Shown piece after piece: positions 22,922 to 33,717 of a stretch of DNA of 64,000 nt. Origin of the DNA: Colocasia esculenta (Eukaryota > Streptophyta > Magnoliopsida > Alismatales > Araceae); contig CM024760.1 in NCBI GenBank assembly GCA_014218235.1, forward strand, positions 13,806,049 through 13,870,048, read 5' to 3'. Within the stretch, counting starts at the first letter, position 1, and each line of letters starts with the position of its first letter. The translations under genes and the position numbers were made by a program. The notes beneath the pieces are model-generated. The model saw only the letters and a program-made list of their open reading frames with translations. It was not told the origin of the DNA and searched no databases.

Positions 22922-24213
22922 GTATCCACCAGCGGAAGTGGAGGTAAGGCAGAGAGTTTTAGAAGAGGCACATAAATCTAGGTACACCATCCATCCAAGC
23001 AGTACCAAGATGTATCAAGACTTAAGAAAATATTTTTAATGGCCACACATGAAGAGAGAGATAGCAGAATTCATTGCAAGGTGTTCAATGTCAACAAATA
23101 AAGGCAGAACATCAGAAACCAGGAGGGCTACTTCAGCCATTACCAATTCCACAATGGAAGTGGGATGATATTGCTATGGATTTTGTAACAGGACTACCTA
23201 GAACAGCAATAGGGCACAATAGTATTTGGGTGTTTGTCGACAGATTGACCAAGATATGCAGATTATTAGTTGTGAGTGTGTCTTGGACTGTAGATAGATT
23301 GGCAAGAATATATGTGGACAGAATTGTACCGTTGCACGGTATTCCAAAGACAATTATTTTTGATAGAGATCCAAGATTTACATCAGGTTTTTGGAGGAGT
23401 CTACAGAGAGTAGTTGGCACTGAATTAAAGTATAGTTTGGCATATCACCCACAAACTGATGGACAGACTGAAAGAACCATCCAAATGATTGAAGACATGC
23501 TACGAGCTTGCTGTTTAGTGTAGGGAGGCAGCTGGGAGCACCATCTGGGAATGGTAGAATTTACATATAATAACAGTTATCACACAAGCATTGGGATGGC
23601 ACCTTATGAGGCCTTGTATGGCAGGCCATGCAAAACACCATTGAACTGGCATGAAGTCGGAGAGAGGCAAGTTATGGGTCCTGAATTGATTCAACAGACT
23701 ACATAAATGGTTAGATTTATTAAAGAGAAGTTGCAAATAGCCCAAAGCCGACAGAAGAGTTATGTAGACACGTGATGCAAACCACTTCAATTTGAGGTTG
23801 GAGATTATGTTTTTCTGAGGGTTTCTCCTACCAAGGATGTGTTGAGATTCAGTAAAAGAGGTAAGTTAAGCCCGAGCTATGTGGGCCCCTTCCAGGTGTT
23901 GGAAAGAATTGGAGAAACATCATACAAAATAGATCTTCCGGCAGATTTCACAGATGCTCATGATGTTTTCCATGTTTCTATGCTGAGAAAGTATATTAAA
24001 GATCCATCACAAGTAGTTAGCTACCAGCGAGATGATTTGAAGCCGGACATGTCCATGCCAGAGTACCCAGTAGAGATCACAGGCCGAAGGACACAGAAAT
24101 TGAGGAATAAGGAAATTGAATTGGTAAAGATCAGATGGGATAACAGGCAGGGAGGAGAAGATACGTGGGAGTTAGCAGAAGAAATGTTTAAAGCGTATCC
24201 TTACCTTTTTTAG
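22922..24213 (+). pseudogene. Integrase and chromodomain-like C-terminus of the gypsy element
   Basis: The H2C2 zinc-binding region starts with VLEEAHKSRYTIHPSSTKMY and is frameshifted near 23088. The frame then runs to 24213 with three in-frame stops (23521, 23704, 23773). Core motifs are MDFVTGLP, FDRDPRFTSGFW and HPQTDGQTERTIQMIEDML, giving the Asp-Asp-Glu triad. YNNSYHTSIGMAPYEALYG and FHVSMLRKYI follow. The tail TQKLRNKEIELVKIRW with EDTWELAEEM is the chromodomain-like end of Tekay/Del chromoviruses, which is thought to guide insertion to heterochromatin. Confidence 0.87.
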
Positions 24214-24324
24214 TAAGCTTTTAATTCTTTTTAGATGATAGTATGTGATGTTATGTTTAATACATTAAGTGTTTAATTTTCTTTATAGATTTCGAAGTTG
24301 AAATTTCCTTTTAGATGATAGTAA
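24214..24324 (+). other. 3' untranslated segment with PPT region
   Basis: It holds CGAAGTTGAAATTTCC followed by GATGATAGTAA directly before the LTR. The same arrangement precedes the LTR at 63907. A canonical polypurine tract is weak here. Confidence 0.5.
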
Positions 24325-26392
24325 TATAACGTCACGAATTTTTCCGATCATAACTTAGTGGGTTTTGTGGCCAGTGTGTGGCCCAATATGGAGTTTTTCC
24401 ATGGTTTGTTCAGGTTGTGTTGGTTGGGGGCTTGGAATCCAGGCCAAACCAACCTCTGGTGTGGCTTTCATAAACGCGACCAACACAAGCGCCGCGATTT
24501 TGAGAATCGCGACTGCCAGGGTCGTCGCATTTTGAACGCCGCATCTGGGTTGCACGTCTGCATGCGTGTCGCGTGTCGCATGCCGGGGTGTCGCTTCGAA
24601 TTGCGACGGTTATATCCGTCACGATTTAAACGCGACGACGTAACCCGTCACAATTCTATCTGTGTGTTGAGGTTGGCCAACCCAGGTCGAGCAGTGCAAG
24701 AAACACTGCTCAGCCATGGGGGAGGCTCATGTGGGGTTTTTCGTGGCGATTCGGAGGATTCAGAGTGCAGTTTGGCGTGTTTCCGGCACGAGGACGTCGT
24801 GTGGAGCACGAGAAATGCCAGAGCAGCGCCGTTTTACGTGCTTTTCGTGTTCAATGTGTAGTAGGGGGATTCTTCTCCTTTTCGATTTAAACGGACCATG
24901 ATTCCAGTTTTAAACGTATATAATGGGTTAAGGAAGGTAAAAGGCATGTGTAAGATCTTATTTTAATGCAAAATAGCATGTGAATGGGTTGTACAGGGTG
25001 GTTTGAGCTTCTCCCGGACGGAGTTTTCAGGTAGGGGTTCTGCAGTTGAAACGCGACGTATCCAGACGACGCGTTTCAATCTGTAACGCGACGGCTTGGT
25101 CCGACGCGTTTCAGTCATCAAAATGCGACCTCTGTGTCTGTCACAATTTGTATGACTGCTACTTGAGCCCTGGTTTATCTGTATAGTGTTATGAATTGCT
25201 TTCACGCATGGGTCCGTATAAATGATGGTTTGAGTGTAATGGTTATTAAGTGGTGCATTGACACTTGTGGTAAGTAGAATTATCGAGTTTGCATGGTTGT
25301 GCGTGCGAGACAAGTCGGTTATATGATGCCACCCGTGGTTACCTCTCGAGTCGGGTATCCCAGGTTCTTTGTGAGCCAGGCACGTGGTGCTCGGGGTCTT
25401 GTCCCGGTACTTGTGTACCGTTAGCGTCTGTGTCGTCTTTTTGGACACCCTCACTTCATAGCTTGAGTAGTACGTCCGACTGAGGGAAAGACGATAATGG
25501 GACAGCGTCATATATTTTGTGGTTGTCTTTAGTCGCTTGTAGCGCGCTCTTGGTTGGGGGACGGACACCGGTAGACGTACTGGTCCCCAGCTAGTCCTTT
25601 TTCTAGTGCCTCACTTTAAGGAGCTCGAGCCAGTGTCCTTAAAGGTGCCAGGCATGGAGCTGTAGCCGTGCGAGCTGCAGTTGTGGTGAGAGTTGGTCTC
25701 CACAGTTTGTTAGTTCTGTTGTGGTGGAGCGGTAGCTAGACCTTCGTCCTTGGCTACGAGGCTGAGAGGTAGATCTGTGTTTTTTGTCCGGGTCTGTAGC
25801 TGGTGTCGCGAACCAGTCTTCGTGACTCGTGTTTGGTGTTACCCTTCTTTAACTCATACTTCCGAGCATGGTTTGCCATTTATTTATGAAAGTTGAAATC
25901 ATGTTATTAGCTTAATTTTATTTAAGCATTGTGGTTATAGTTCCATGCTCAGGTTGGGTTGCTAGTTATAAATAACTGTACCTTACTCCTGCTACTCTTG
26001 TGTTTTGTGGTTTGCGACTTTTGAGGGAATTTCCCTACTGAGCCAATGACTCGTGAGGCTCACCCCTTATTGCTTTCAGGTGAGGGAGAGCATGAGGTTT
26101 CTCTTCTGTCTTCTAGTCTGGAGCCGCATCGTAGCGGTGTTGGGTTCACGTCTCCAGTAGTGTAATTTTCTTTTGTTATGCCCCGGGGTATGCCCCAGTA
26201 GTGAAATTTGGCTATGTAATCCTTCTATAAATATGTGTGAGATGTTTGATCTTATATATATTCAGTGTGTTCTTTTATATTTCCATGGACGTGTGTTGAT
26301 ATCCCTGATGAGGCTTCGGCCTGTTCGCGGGAGGCGGAGTCGGATCAAGCTCGTTATTAGGTTAACGGGTTTGAACGACGTGGTCCGTCACA
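24325..26392 (+). repeat. 3' LTR of the gypsy chromovirus (2068 bp)
   Basis: It starts TATAACGTCACG, where related LTRs have TGTAACG, so the TG is mutated. It ends GGTCCGTCACA. The end aligns with the ends of the LTRs at 55957-58046 and 58105-61278. CGCGAC/TCGCGA-like words cluster at 24475-24660 and 25030-25140. Confidence 0.8.
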
Positions 26393-26456
26393 TAGGGCTT
26401 GTAGACAATAGCAGCTATCAAGGGATTGTATCCTGTTTTGAGAGACTGAGCACACA

Positions 26457-26819
26457 TGATGACACAACATCTGAGGCTGCCAGTGAGGTCACAATTTCCA
26501 TACACATCTGGATCCATATGGACAACATCATGGGTATGGTGGCTATTATGCCTCTGGATACTAGTATGGTGACAATGGTTCGTACATTTAGGTTTCAATC
26601 GTTCCACCACCAGGGCCTATAATAGTACACCAAGAAACAAACCAATATATAGAATATCAGAGTATGTATCAAGACCTATATCAAAATTACATGCCTTACA
26701 TTGATTATTTGTGCTTTGTGGAGAGCACCTATAATGTGAGGTTGTTCGGAGATAGAAGTTATATCTCCTACTATGAGGGTTTTGTGGACATACATGCTCA
26801 ACACGATGAGGAGGATTAA
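26457..26819 (+). pseudogene. Decayed C-terminal coding fragment, unassigned (possibly hAT transposase tail)
   Basis: A frame from 26505 to the TAA at 26817-26819 encodes a Gly/Tyr/His-rich start (DPYGQHHGYGGYYASGY), two internal TAG stops (26562, 26589) and then a Tyr/Gln/Asp-rich end closing in HAQHDEED. A short acidic stretch, DDTTSEAASEVTIS, precedes it in another frame. The composition resembles the low-complexity tails of plant hAT-type transposases, but I recognise no diagnostic domain. It lies directly after the gypsy 3' LTR and may be the older DNA that element inserted into. Confidence 0.3.
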
Positions 26820-27730
26820 GTAAGAACTTGTTAAATGTTCTTATCTATATGTTAAGGAAGATGATGTTAATTTGTAACTTTTCATGCATATGGCCAAGGG
26901 AAGAGTTGGAAAAGAAAACTGAACCTTTCTGAGAAAGATGAGGAACGTGAGGACGACGATATGAGTAGTGTATTTGGCTTGTAAGAGTTCGTGATTGTAT
27001 CTTCAATATTAGATGAACACTAGATGATTGTGTCATGATTTTGACATGTTTGTATGTAATGTTAGATGAACAACAAATGATTGTGTTGGGTTGGCTTGAA
27101 TGACTAAATGAAGTTTTTTATATTTTTCAACCTCTTTATGTGATATTCTTATGTTTTGCTCTTTTTTTTTTGAGTTTGCTTATTTTAGATATTGATCAAG
27201 TCACAAAAAAAAAATCAAACATACCATTTTCCCACTGTATCTTAGCGATATTGTACGGTATAGTATGATACAGTACCGTACCACAGAGAATGCAGCACAG
27301 TTGATCCACGCGGTACGACAAACCATGATCTTTACCACCACTTTTTTGTATAAATATACATATTCATAATGTAAAAAGTTATTTGTCTCTCTTAATAAGT
27401 TATTTGTCCCTCTTAGTTGATTATTTGTGACATTTAACTTTTTATTTGTCATCGTAACAGGTTAAGAGTGATAAATATTTTTATTCATAATAATGTAAAA
27501 ATATTTAATACTCCTGTTTAAGATATATAGCTATTTGTCTCATTTAGTTGATTATTTGTTATCCTTAATTTGTTATTTGTCACCTTTAGAGAGTTAGGAG
27601 TGACAAATATTATTATGGGAAGTGATATAAGAGTATTTAATATTTTCTGTTGTGATATGCGCAACCGAGGTTGGCCCGGGCCGATGTGATCTTGGCCGAG
27701 GCAAGAGCCGAGATGACCAAGCTGAGGGTA
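26820..27730. other. AT-rich spacer with degenerate TTATTTGTC repeats
   Basis: Words of the form TTATTTGTC or TTATTTGT(T/G), often followed by a T/C-rich stretch ending TTAG, occur about nine times between 27379 and 27585. A longer unit containing GAGTGATAAATATT or GAGTGACAAATATT is present twice. No gene is visible. It ends at the start of the LTR at 27731. Confidence 0.5.
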
Positions 27731-28891
27731 TGTAACGACCCGACCTCCCGGACCCCCGCCAGGGACCCCGAAGTTGGCGTTGCCACCCACGGATCTGAAG
27801 ACCCAGAAGGGTGAGAAGAATAGTCTAGTGAGATATGTACTTAATTTAAATAACTATAACAATATAACAACTGTACAACATGTCCCAAGTAAAAGCACAT
27901 GTACAAGAAGAAAGGTGTAGTCTTTAAGGGGCATACCCCGAGAACTTGCAAAGCACAACTCTCAACTCACTCAGGTATAAGAGCTCACAACACTCGCTCT
28001 CACTGCTGCTGACAGCACACGGCGCCACAGCCGTCTCCGCAACGCGTACGACACCGAGCTCCAACGACGACAAGCCCCTAGCTGAAGGAAGTAGGGGGAG
28101 TGAGCCTCGCAAACAAGGTCCAGTAGGGATTACCAGTCCCTCACCAGCCAAAGCAGTAGAAACTCCGAAAATAGAAAACTACACTAGAAACCTACAAAGC
28201 GAAGAACACCTATAGAAGGATACTACAAAGCAGCAGAACAGAACAATGCAACGCCACGACCACTAACCAAGGTCGTGGCACACACACGACTCCCGCAAAA
28301 ACCAACGGGGTCGGGCACCAAGCAGAAGCAACCCTCGGCACACCCACCGAGACCACGCAACGACCAGGTGAGAACGACGTCTCACCACAGGCACGGCCAC
28401 CTCAGACCTCCACAAGGTCGAGGGCCCACAAGCAGAACCACCCCGAACCCCGAACACACTACGAGGTCGAGAAACCACACACGCCGGTGCCACCACAGAC
28501 TGGCACCAAGGAACGGGACTACGGAACTGAGAGAACACCGAAACAAAAACCACCGGAGGCACGGGCCAACAAGGCCAGACCAACGATGCCCACAAAAACT
28601 AGACATGGCTAGACTACAACCATCGTGCAAGCTAGGGCAACGAGTTGCACGAGGAAACTCTATAAGGAAACATCGTCACAACAACAACAACCAAGGTTCC
28701 GCCACTGGCAGCCAAGAGGAGGACACACCAGCCACTCCCTATGCTCGCTAGCCTGGCTCTTGTCTCTAATCTCCCCAGAAGAGCGAGACAGAGCCACCAC
28801 ATAACACCACAAGAATGCACGCACCACCGTAGCTTGGGCAAGTTACGGCCCCACGCCTAGCACCACTACGTGGCTCCGGAACCAACGTAGA

Positions 28892-29598
28892 TGTAGACGC
28901 GGGATTTCCGCTCCCCTTTTAGGGGGGGGGGGTGGAAAAACACGTGCGCCCACACGGAAGAGATGAGCGGAACGGAAAATAAATAAAAAAGAACTGTGAT
29001 CGTCAGGTGCTCGAGGGCACTGAATGTAACGGGCGGAAAAGGGGTTACCTTTTTGCCCGTAGAAAAGCAGGATGTGGGCGTGGGTTCACCCTCCTCCTTC
29101 CACCGGTCGGCCGGCAAAGGAGATTCAGCTCGGTTACCTTGCTAAAAAGACAATAAAATGAGAAGCAGATTAGACGGATGTGCAGTATACAAATCCTAAA
29201 AATAGATAAAATGACATAAATGAAATGGAAGAACACACCTTTTGTGGGAAGAACCCCTAAAATAGGTATGTGTGTGCATGCATGTGCGTGTGTAAATAAA
29301 GCAAAAGGGGCCACGTAGGGGCCGAGTGATATGAAACGTAAAGGACCACGTGGGGTCCGGAGGAAGAAAAAGCAAATAAAAGGGGGGTGCTTCCCCAGAT
29401 GCCGGACGGCGTGACGGCGTGACGGTTGGACGGAGAGGGACAGAGAGGACGAAGCTCCCGCTTGGCTCCGGTATGCGTGGAGGAGACGACGGGGACGACG
29501 GCGCCGCTCCGATATACGCGTGATGGAGAGGAAGACGACGGAGTCGGAGGCGAGACGGGAAATGGCGAGAAACCAACAGGGCTTTGCTGCCTTTTGGA

Positions 29599-29676
<78 letters not shown>

Positions 29677-30388
29677 CTCTCGCTCTCAAAAGGAAAGGCC
29701 GAAGAAGAAGAAGCTCCGGAAGCCGAATCGCCGAACCCCTGCCCCTGGCCCTGCGGTTTCATTTTTATAGGCACTGGAGCAAAATCGCGTCTAGGACAAC
29801 AGCCGCAATTTAAGGCTAAATCGCGTCCGATTTGCATGCCGCGATTAAGAAGGTCGGCCACGCATGGGGAATCGCTGCACCGTCTCTCTGAATCGCGTCG
29901 GGGAATGCCGTCGCGATTTGAGTCGCGGCGGGACGCCCGAACGTGATTAAAATTTGCATGGTTTCGAGGCAACCGACTCACGAGTGCGCTGTCTGTTGAC
30001 GTGACATTCGGATTTGACATCTCTGAATCGCGTCGTCTGACAAGGATGCGATTCAGAGATTTTGTCATGATTACGGGCCTGCGCACGAAGACTTTCCGGG
30101 CCGCTGTCAGACTCTGAATCGCGGTAGGGGTCCAGGACGCGATTTGAAAGGCGGTCTATGAATCGCGGCGGGAATGGTGGACGCGGTTAAACATGCGGTT
30201 TATGAATCGTGCGATTAAACATGCAGTTTATGATTCGCGACCAGACCCCCCTAGGGAAGCACCGAGGAAGAATGGGCGATATCTAGAAATATTGGGAAAA
30301 AGCTCTTTCAGGGCAAAATAAGGGTCACTTGTGGTGTTACAACGCAACTTGAAATTTTGCCCGCGGTGGGAAAATTCGCGTGTCTACA
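28892..30388. mobile_element. Solo LTR (1497 bp) with 5-bp duplication GTAGA
   Basis: The termini are TGTAGACGCGGG and CGCGTGTCTACA, giving a 7-bp inverted TGTAGAC. GTAGA occurs at 28887-28891 and 30389-30393. Sister LTRs are uninterrupted at this point. It contains a (CT)n tract and a cluster of AATCGCGTC-like words (29783-30240). Orientation is not certain. Confidence 0.85.
29600..29682. repeat. (CT)n microsatellite in the solo LTR
   Basis: Three blocks of CT repeats are separated by single-base breaks. They create long Arg/Glu or Leu/Ser frames that are not genes. Confidence 0.95.
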
Positions 30389-30849
30389 GTAGAGAGAGAG
30401 ACAGTGAGACAAAAGACTATCTGAGCCACATTAGAAAGAAAACACCTCAACAACCTCGGCATCCCGCCCCAGACAAGAGATCTCTACAAACGACTCGGCG
30501 CCGCTGTCCAAACCTCGTTTTCCCCTCTGCTCTAGAGTCCGCCAACTAGGGCGTAGACTCGAGCACGCCCATAGCCTGGAGTACTCCCTCAACGGGCTCA
30601 CGAGGATGGGGGTCCCAGGAAACAAAGACAACCTCTGAATGGGACAAGCCCTCAAGTGCCAAGCACCAGGCGAACAGGCAAAGTAAGCACAACAAGAACC
30701 ACGCCGAACCACTGGCTTGTAACCCATGACAAGCCCAGCAAGCACGAGGCATGTACGGACCCTCGAGAGGGCCGTCGGCCAACCAAGGCACACACGAATA
30801 AGCCAGAACCTCAGAAACACTACCAGTCAGTAAGAAAAACATCACTCTG

Positions 30850-30886
30850 CTAATAATCGATTGACAACCAGTCAATCAATTATTAG
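30850..30886. repeat. Conserved 16-bp stem hairpin in the element B LTR
   Basis: CTAATAATCGATTGAC is followed by a 5-base loop and its near-exact complement. Equivalent hairpins lie at 35347-35383 and 53964-54000. Confidence 0.75.
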
Positions 30887-32021
30887 ACAGACGTAACCCT
30901 CCTGGCACCGCTGCCAAGACACGGCCACGAAGGTGTCACCTTCAGTAACTGAACGCAGCGAGGCAACCTGCCGCGTTCCCCACCTGAAGGTCCTGAGGGA
31001 AAGCCTGCCCCGAGGCACACGTCGACACGCTAACCAAAACCACGGAAACACTCGAGGCAACACAAATATTGTCGCATCCTCCTAGGCCGTCGTGATACCA
31101 TCGTGACAGGTAGGGGCACCGCGATAACAACCCTGTCACAATAGGGAAACGCATCACGACAAGATCGCGTCTGACCGCCTGACCGCGACGCCATCGCGTC
31201 AGGACAACGCAACGTGACACGATCACACCCTCTAGTGTCGCGACGCGCACCGTGGTTACCACACCAAAAAGAAGGCAGACCCGCGGGATGCTCCATCCCG
31301 GGGCCACCCACACACCACAAACACACCACACGGGGAGGGGAGCATGGAGAAGCAGGAAATGCTATCTACAAACCACGAGAGGCTCCCAATCCACCGCGAT
31401 CGAGAAGGATACAAGCAATCCCTACCTTCCAAGAAGAAACGAACCCATTGGGGGCCCTTCACGTCGAATTGGCCACCTCATCTTCGCTCCACGCAAGCTC
31501 CACAACGCTAAGGACATGAGCATGACCCTCCTCCTTGCCTGAAACGCACAAAGGGGAGAGAGGGAGGCGGAGCACCACCGGAGGGGGAGGAGAAGAGAGG
31601 GGAAGGAGGAAAAGGGAGAAGGGGTCACCGGCCAAGGCCTTATGCCTTCGGCACCCAAGTTGCGACGGGGCGACGTGTTGTGTTAAGGACCTTAACGCGA
31701 CAGGTCAATGCACCGCGACAAGAATGCATCCCCCAAGGACGTCGCGACAACGCGACAAGTTGTACTGACACGGCTGCCACCCTGACAGCTGCCAGACGAC
31801 AAAAGGCATGGAACACTGTCGCAACTCGTTGACCGAGCACGACACAAAGACGCGACGGAGAAGGAAGGCACGACAAGAACATGACGCACAAGCTCATCAC
31901 GACAAGGATGGCTGTTGCGTCGGACACCCACGATGCGACACTAACACGTCGCCTAGCTGGGACGCGTTAGTGGCCAGTCATCCAAAACACCGGACGGAAA
32001 GTCGGGAAGTCGAGTATTAGA

Positions 32022-33717
32022 TTCTACCCCTCTTAAAACAATTTCATCCTCGAAATTAGGGCAAGCCCAAGAAATTTCGAGGGACGAAACGGAACATGCG
32101 AGCCAACACGAGCGCAGGGGCAGAGAAGCCACTAAGTCTCACCACGACCTCCTCATGGCAACAACCGCACCGCCAAACGTGCACGAGCACACAAAACACT
32201 GGTGCGAAGAGCCACTAAGTCTCATCACGACCTCCTCGTGGCAACAACCACACCGTCAAACATGCACAGTGCACACAAAATGCTGGTGCAAAGAGCCACT
32301 AAGTCTCATCACGACCTCCTCGTGGCATCAACTACACCGTCAAACGTGCATGGTGCACACGAAGCCGAAAAACCAACGGCTCACTTCGAACAACGTAAGG
32401 CGTCCAAATGGAACACGACAACCCTACAGGCGCCAAACAACGCCAAAACTAGCATGAGCGGCAGAAAACACCAGCCAAAAACCGCACGGCTGCATTGGTC
32501 ACCAGCCCAACCGAGAAGCCACGCGAGCGACGAGAACCAGAGTAACATCGCGCTCGTGGAGAATCCTCAACACATGGAACAACATCCACAGCCACCATTA
32601 GGTCTCACTCAGACCTTCCTCGTGGTCCGACAGGGACGCCAGATGCACACGGAGAAACCTCAACATGCAAAAACGACATCCATTGTCACACTAGGTCTCA
32701 CCCAGGCCTTCCTCGTGGTCCAACAAGGACACCAAACACACGTAGAGCCACAAAATTGGGAACTACATACTCCACAACGCGACACATCGTGGCGGAAGCA
32801 TGGAAGAAATCTGAGGTTAAGCCGAAACCGGACACCTCACAAAGTCGACAAACCACGTGGTTGAGTACTAGCGAGCCAATAGGCCTCACTGTCACCAGAC
32901 AAACCTACAGGAGACTCCACCATCGGCATCCATACTCACCAACACCACGCACAATGGAGAACCAATGAGGAGTTGGCAGCACACCCGCCATGTGCACACA
33001 GGGCTCAGCGCGGGTACCAACATGCCAACCACCAAAAAGATGCACAACCATACAGGAACCAAAACAACTATAGAGGTCGAGGACAACATGTCGACCTTAG
33101 AGGGACCCAAATCGAAGCAGGGTACCACAACCGAACACACTCACTCCCAAAGCGAGAGGGAAAACCTGGACACAGGCCACGACCTAAGCCTGGCGTACCG
33201 CCGATAGGGATACCTAGACAAGGCAAAGCAGCCACCCCACAACGGTAACGGTACAACCACAAGGCACAGGCCAGCACCAAGTGTCCCAGAGGCGGAAAGC
33301 TCAACGCCTCCAACACTGAGCAAAATCGTGAAACGACACACAAAGCTCACGATCAAGGCACATGACACAATACATGGTGCTATCAAAAGCACCAGGAGCC
33401 ACCCAAGGTACAACACAATGCACCAAGGCTCCAGACGGCACAAAATCAAAATACTCGAGCACGAGCACACGGTGCTACCACAAGCACCAAAACTAAGCAA
33501 AGTGCAACATAGGTGCACTAGCAGCCGAAACAACACCGGCTAACGGGAAGGACTCTCCACAAGAGACCTGCCAAAAGCCACACGCAAAGAACCGCAAGCC
33601 TGAAAGGGCACAACAGGCCAAATCGGCCCCAACCCTTGAGGTATAAAAACATGAAGCAACGAAAAACGCTCAAGGAGCAGCACATACAACCACACCAATA
33701 GCCCGAGACAACACATG
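32022..33717 (-). other. Left half of element B interior, with tandem repeats
   Basis: It opens with the PPT complement. Three copies of an 83-84-bp unit starting GCCACTAAGTCTC lie at 32128, 32211 and 32295. A second unit with AGGTCTCAC and CCTTCCTCGTGGTCC occurs near 32600 and 32692. No protein motif is visible on either strand. Confidence 0.65.

Larger units (their letters stand above)
15571..26392 (+). mobile_element. Ty3/gypsy chromovirus (Tekay/Del-like), 3' half, split by two solo LTRs
   Basis: RNase H, integrase, chromodomain-like tail and 3' LTR lie in order on the plus strand. The pieces are 15571-15613, 19090-19382 and 22922-26392. Their protein reading continues exactly across both insertions once one copy of each 5-bp duplication is removed. 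The 5' half lies in or beyond the gap. Confidence 0.85.
27731..32021 (-). repeat. 3' LTR of element B, interrupted by a solo LTR
   Basis: It starts TGTAACGACCCGACCTCCCGG and ends near GTCGAGTATTAGA, where sister copies end GGTCTTACA. Without the insertion it is about 2.8 kb, the same as the sister LTRs at 33718 and 52338. A PPT complement follows at 32022-32038. Confidence 0.8.

Noticed and set aside
28275..28751. 158-codon plus-strand ORF
   Set aside because: Inside the element B LTR; Pro/His/Arg/Thr-rich composition artefact, not conserved in sister LTRs.
29045..30086. Long minus-strand ORFs rich in Arg/Glu and plus-strand Leu/Ser ORFs
   Set aside because: Produced by the (CT)n tract inside the solo LTR at 28892-30388.
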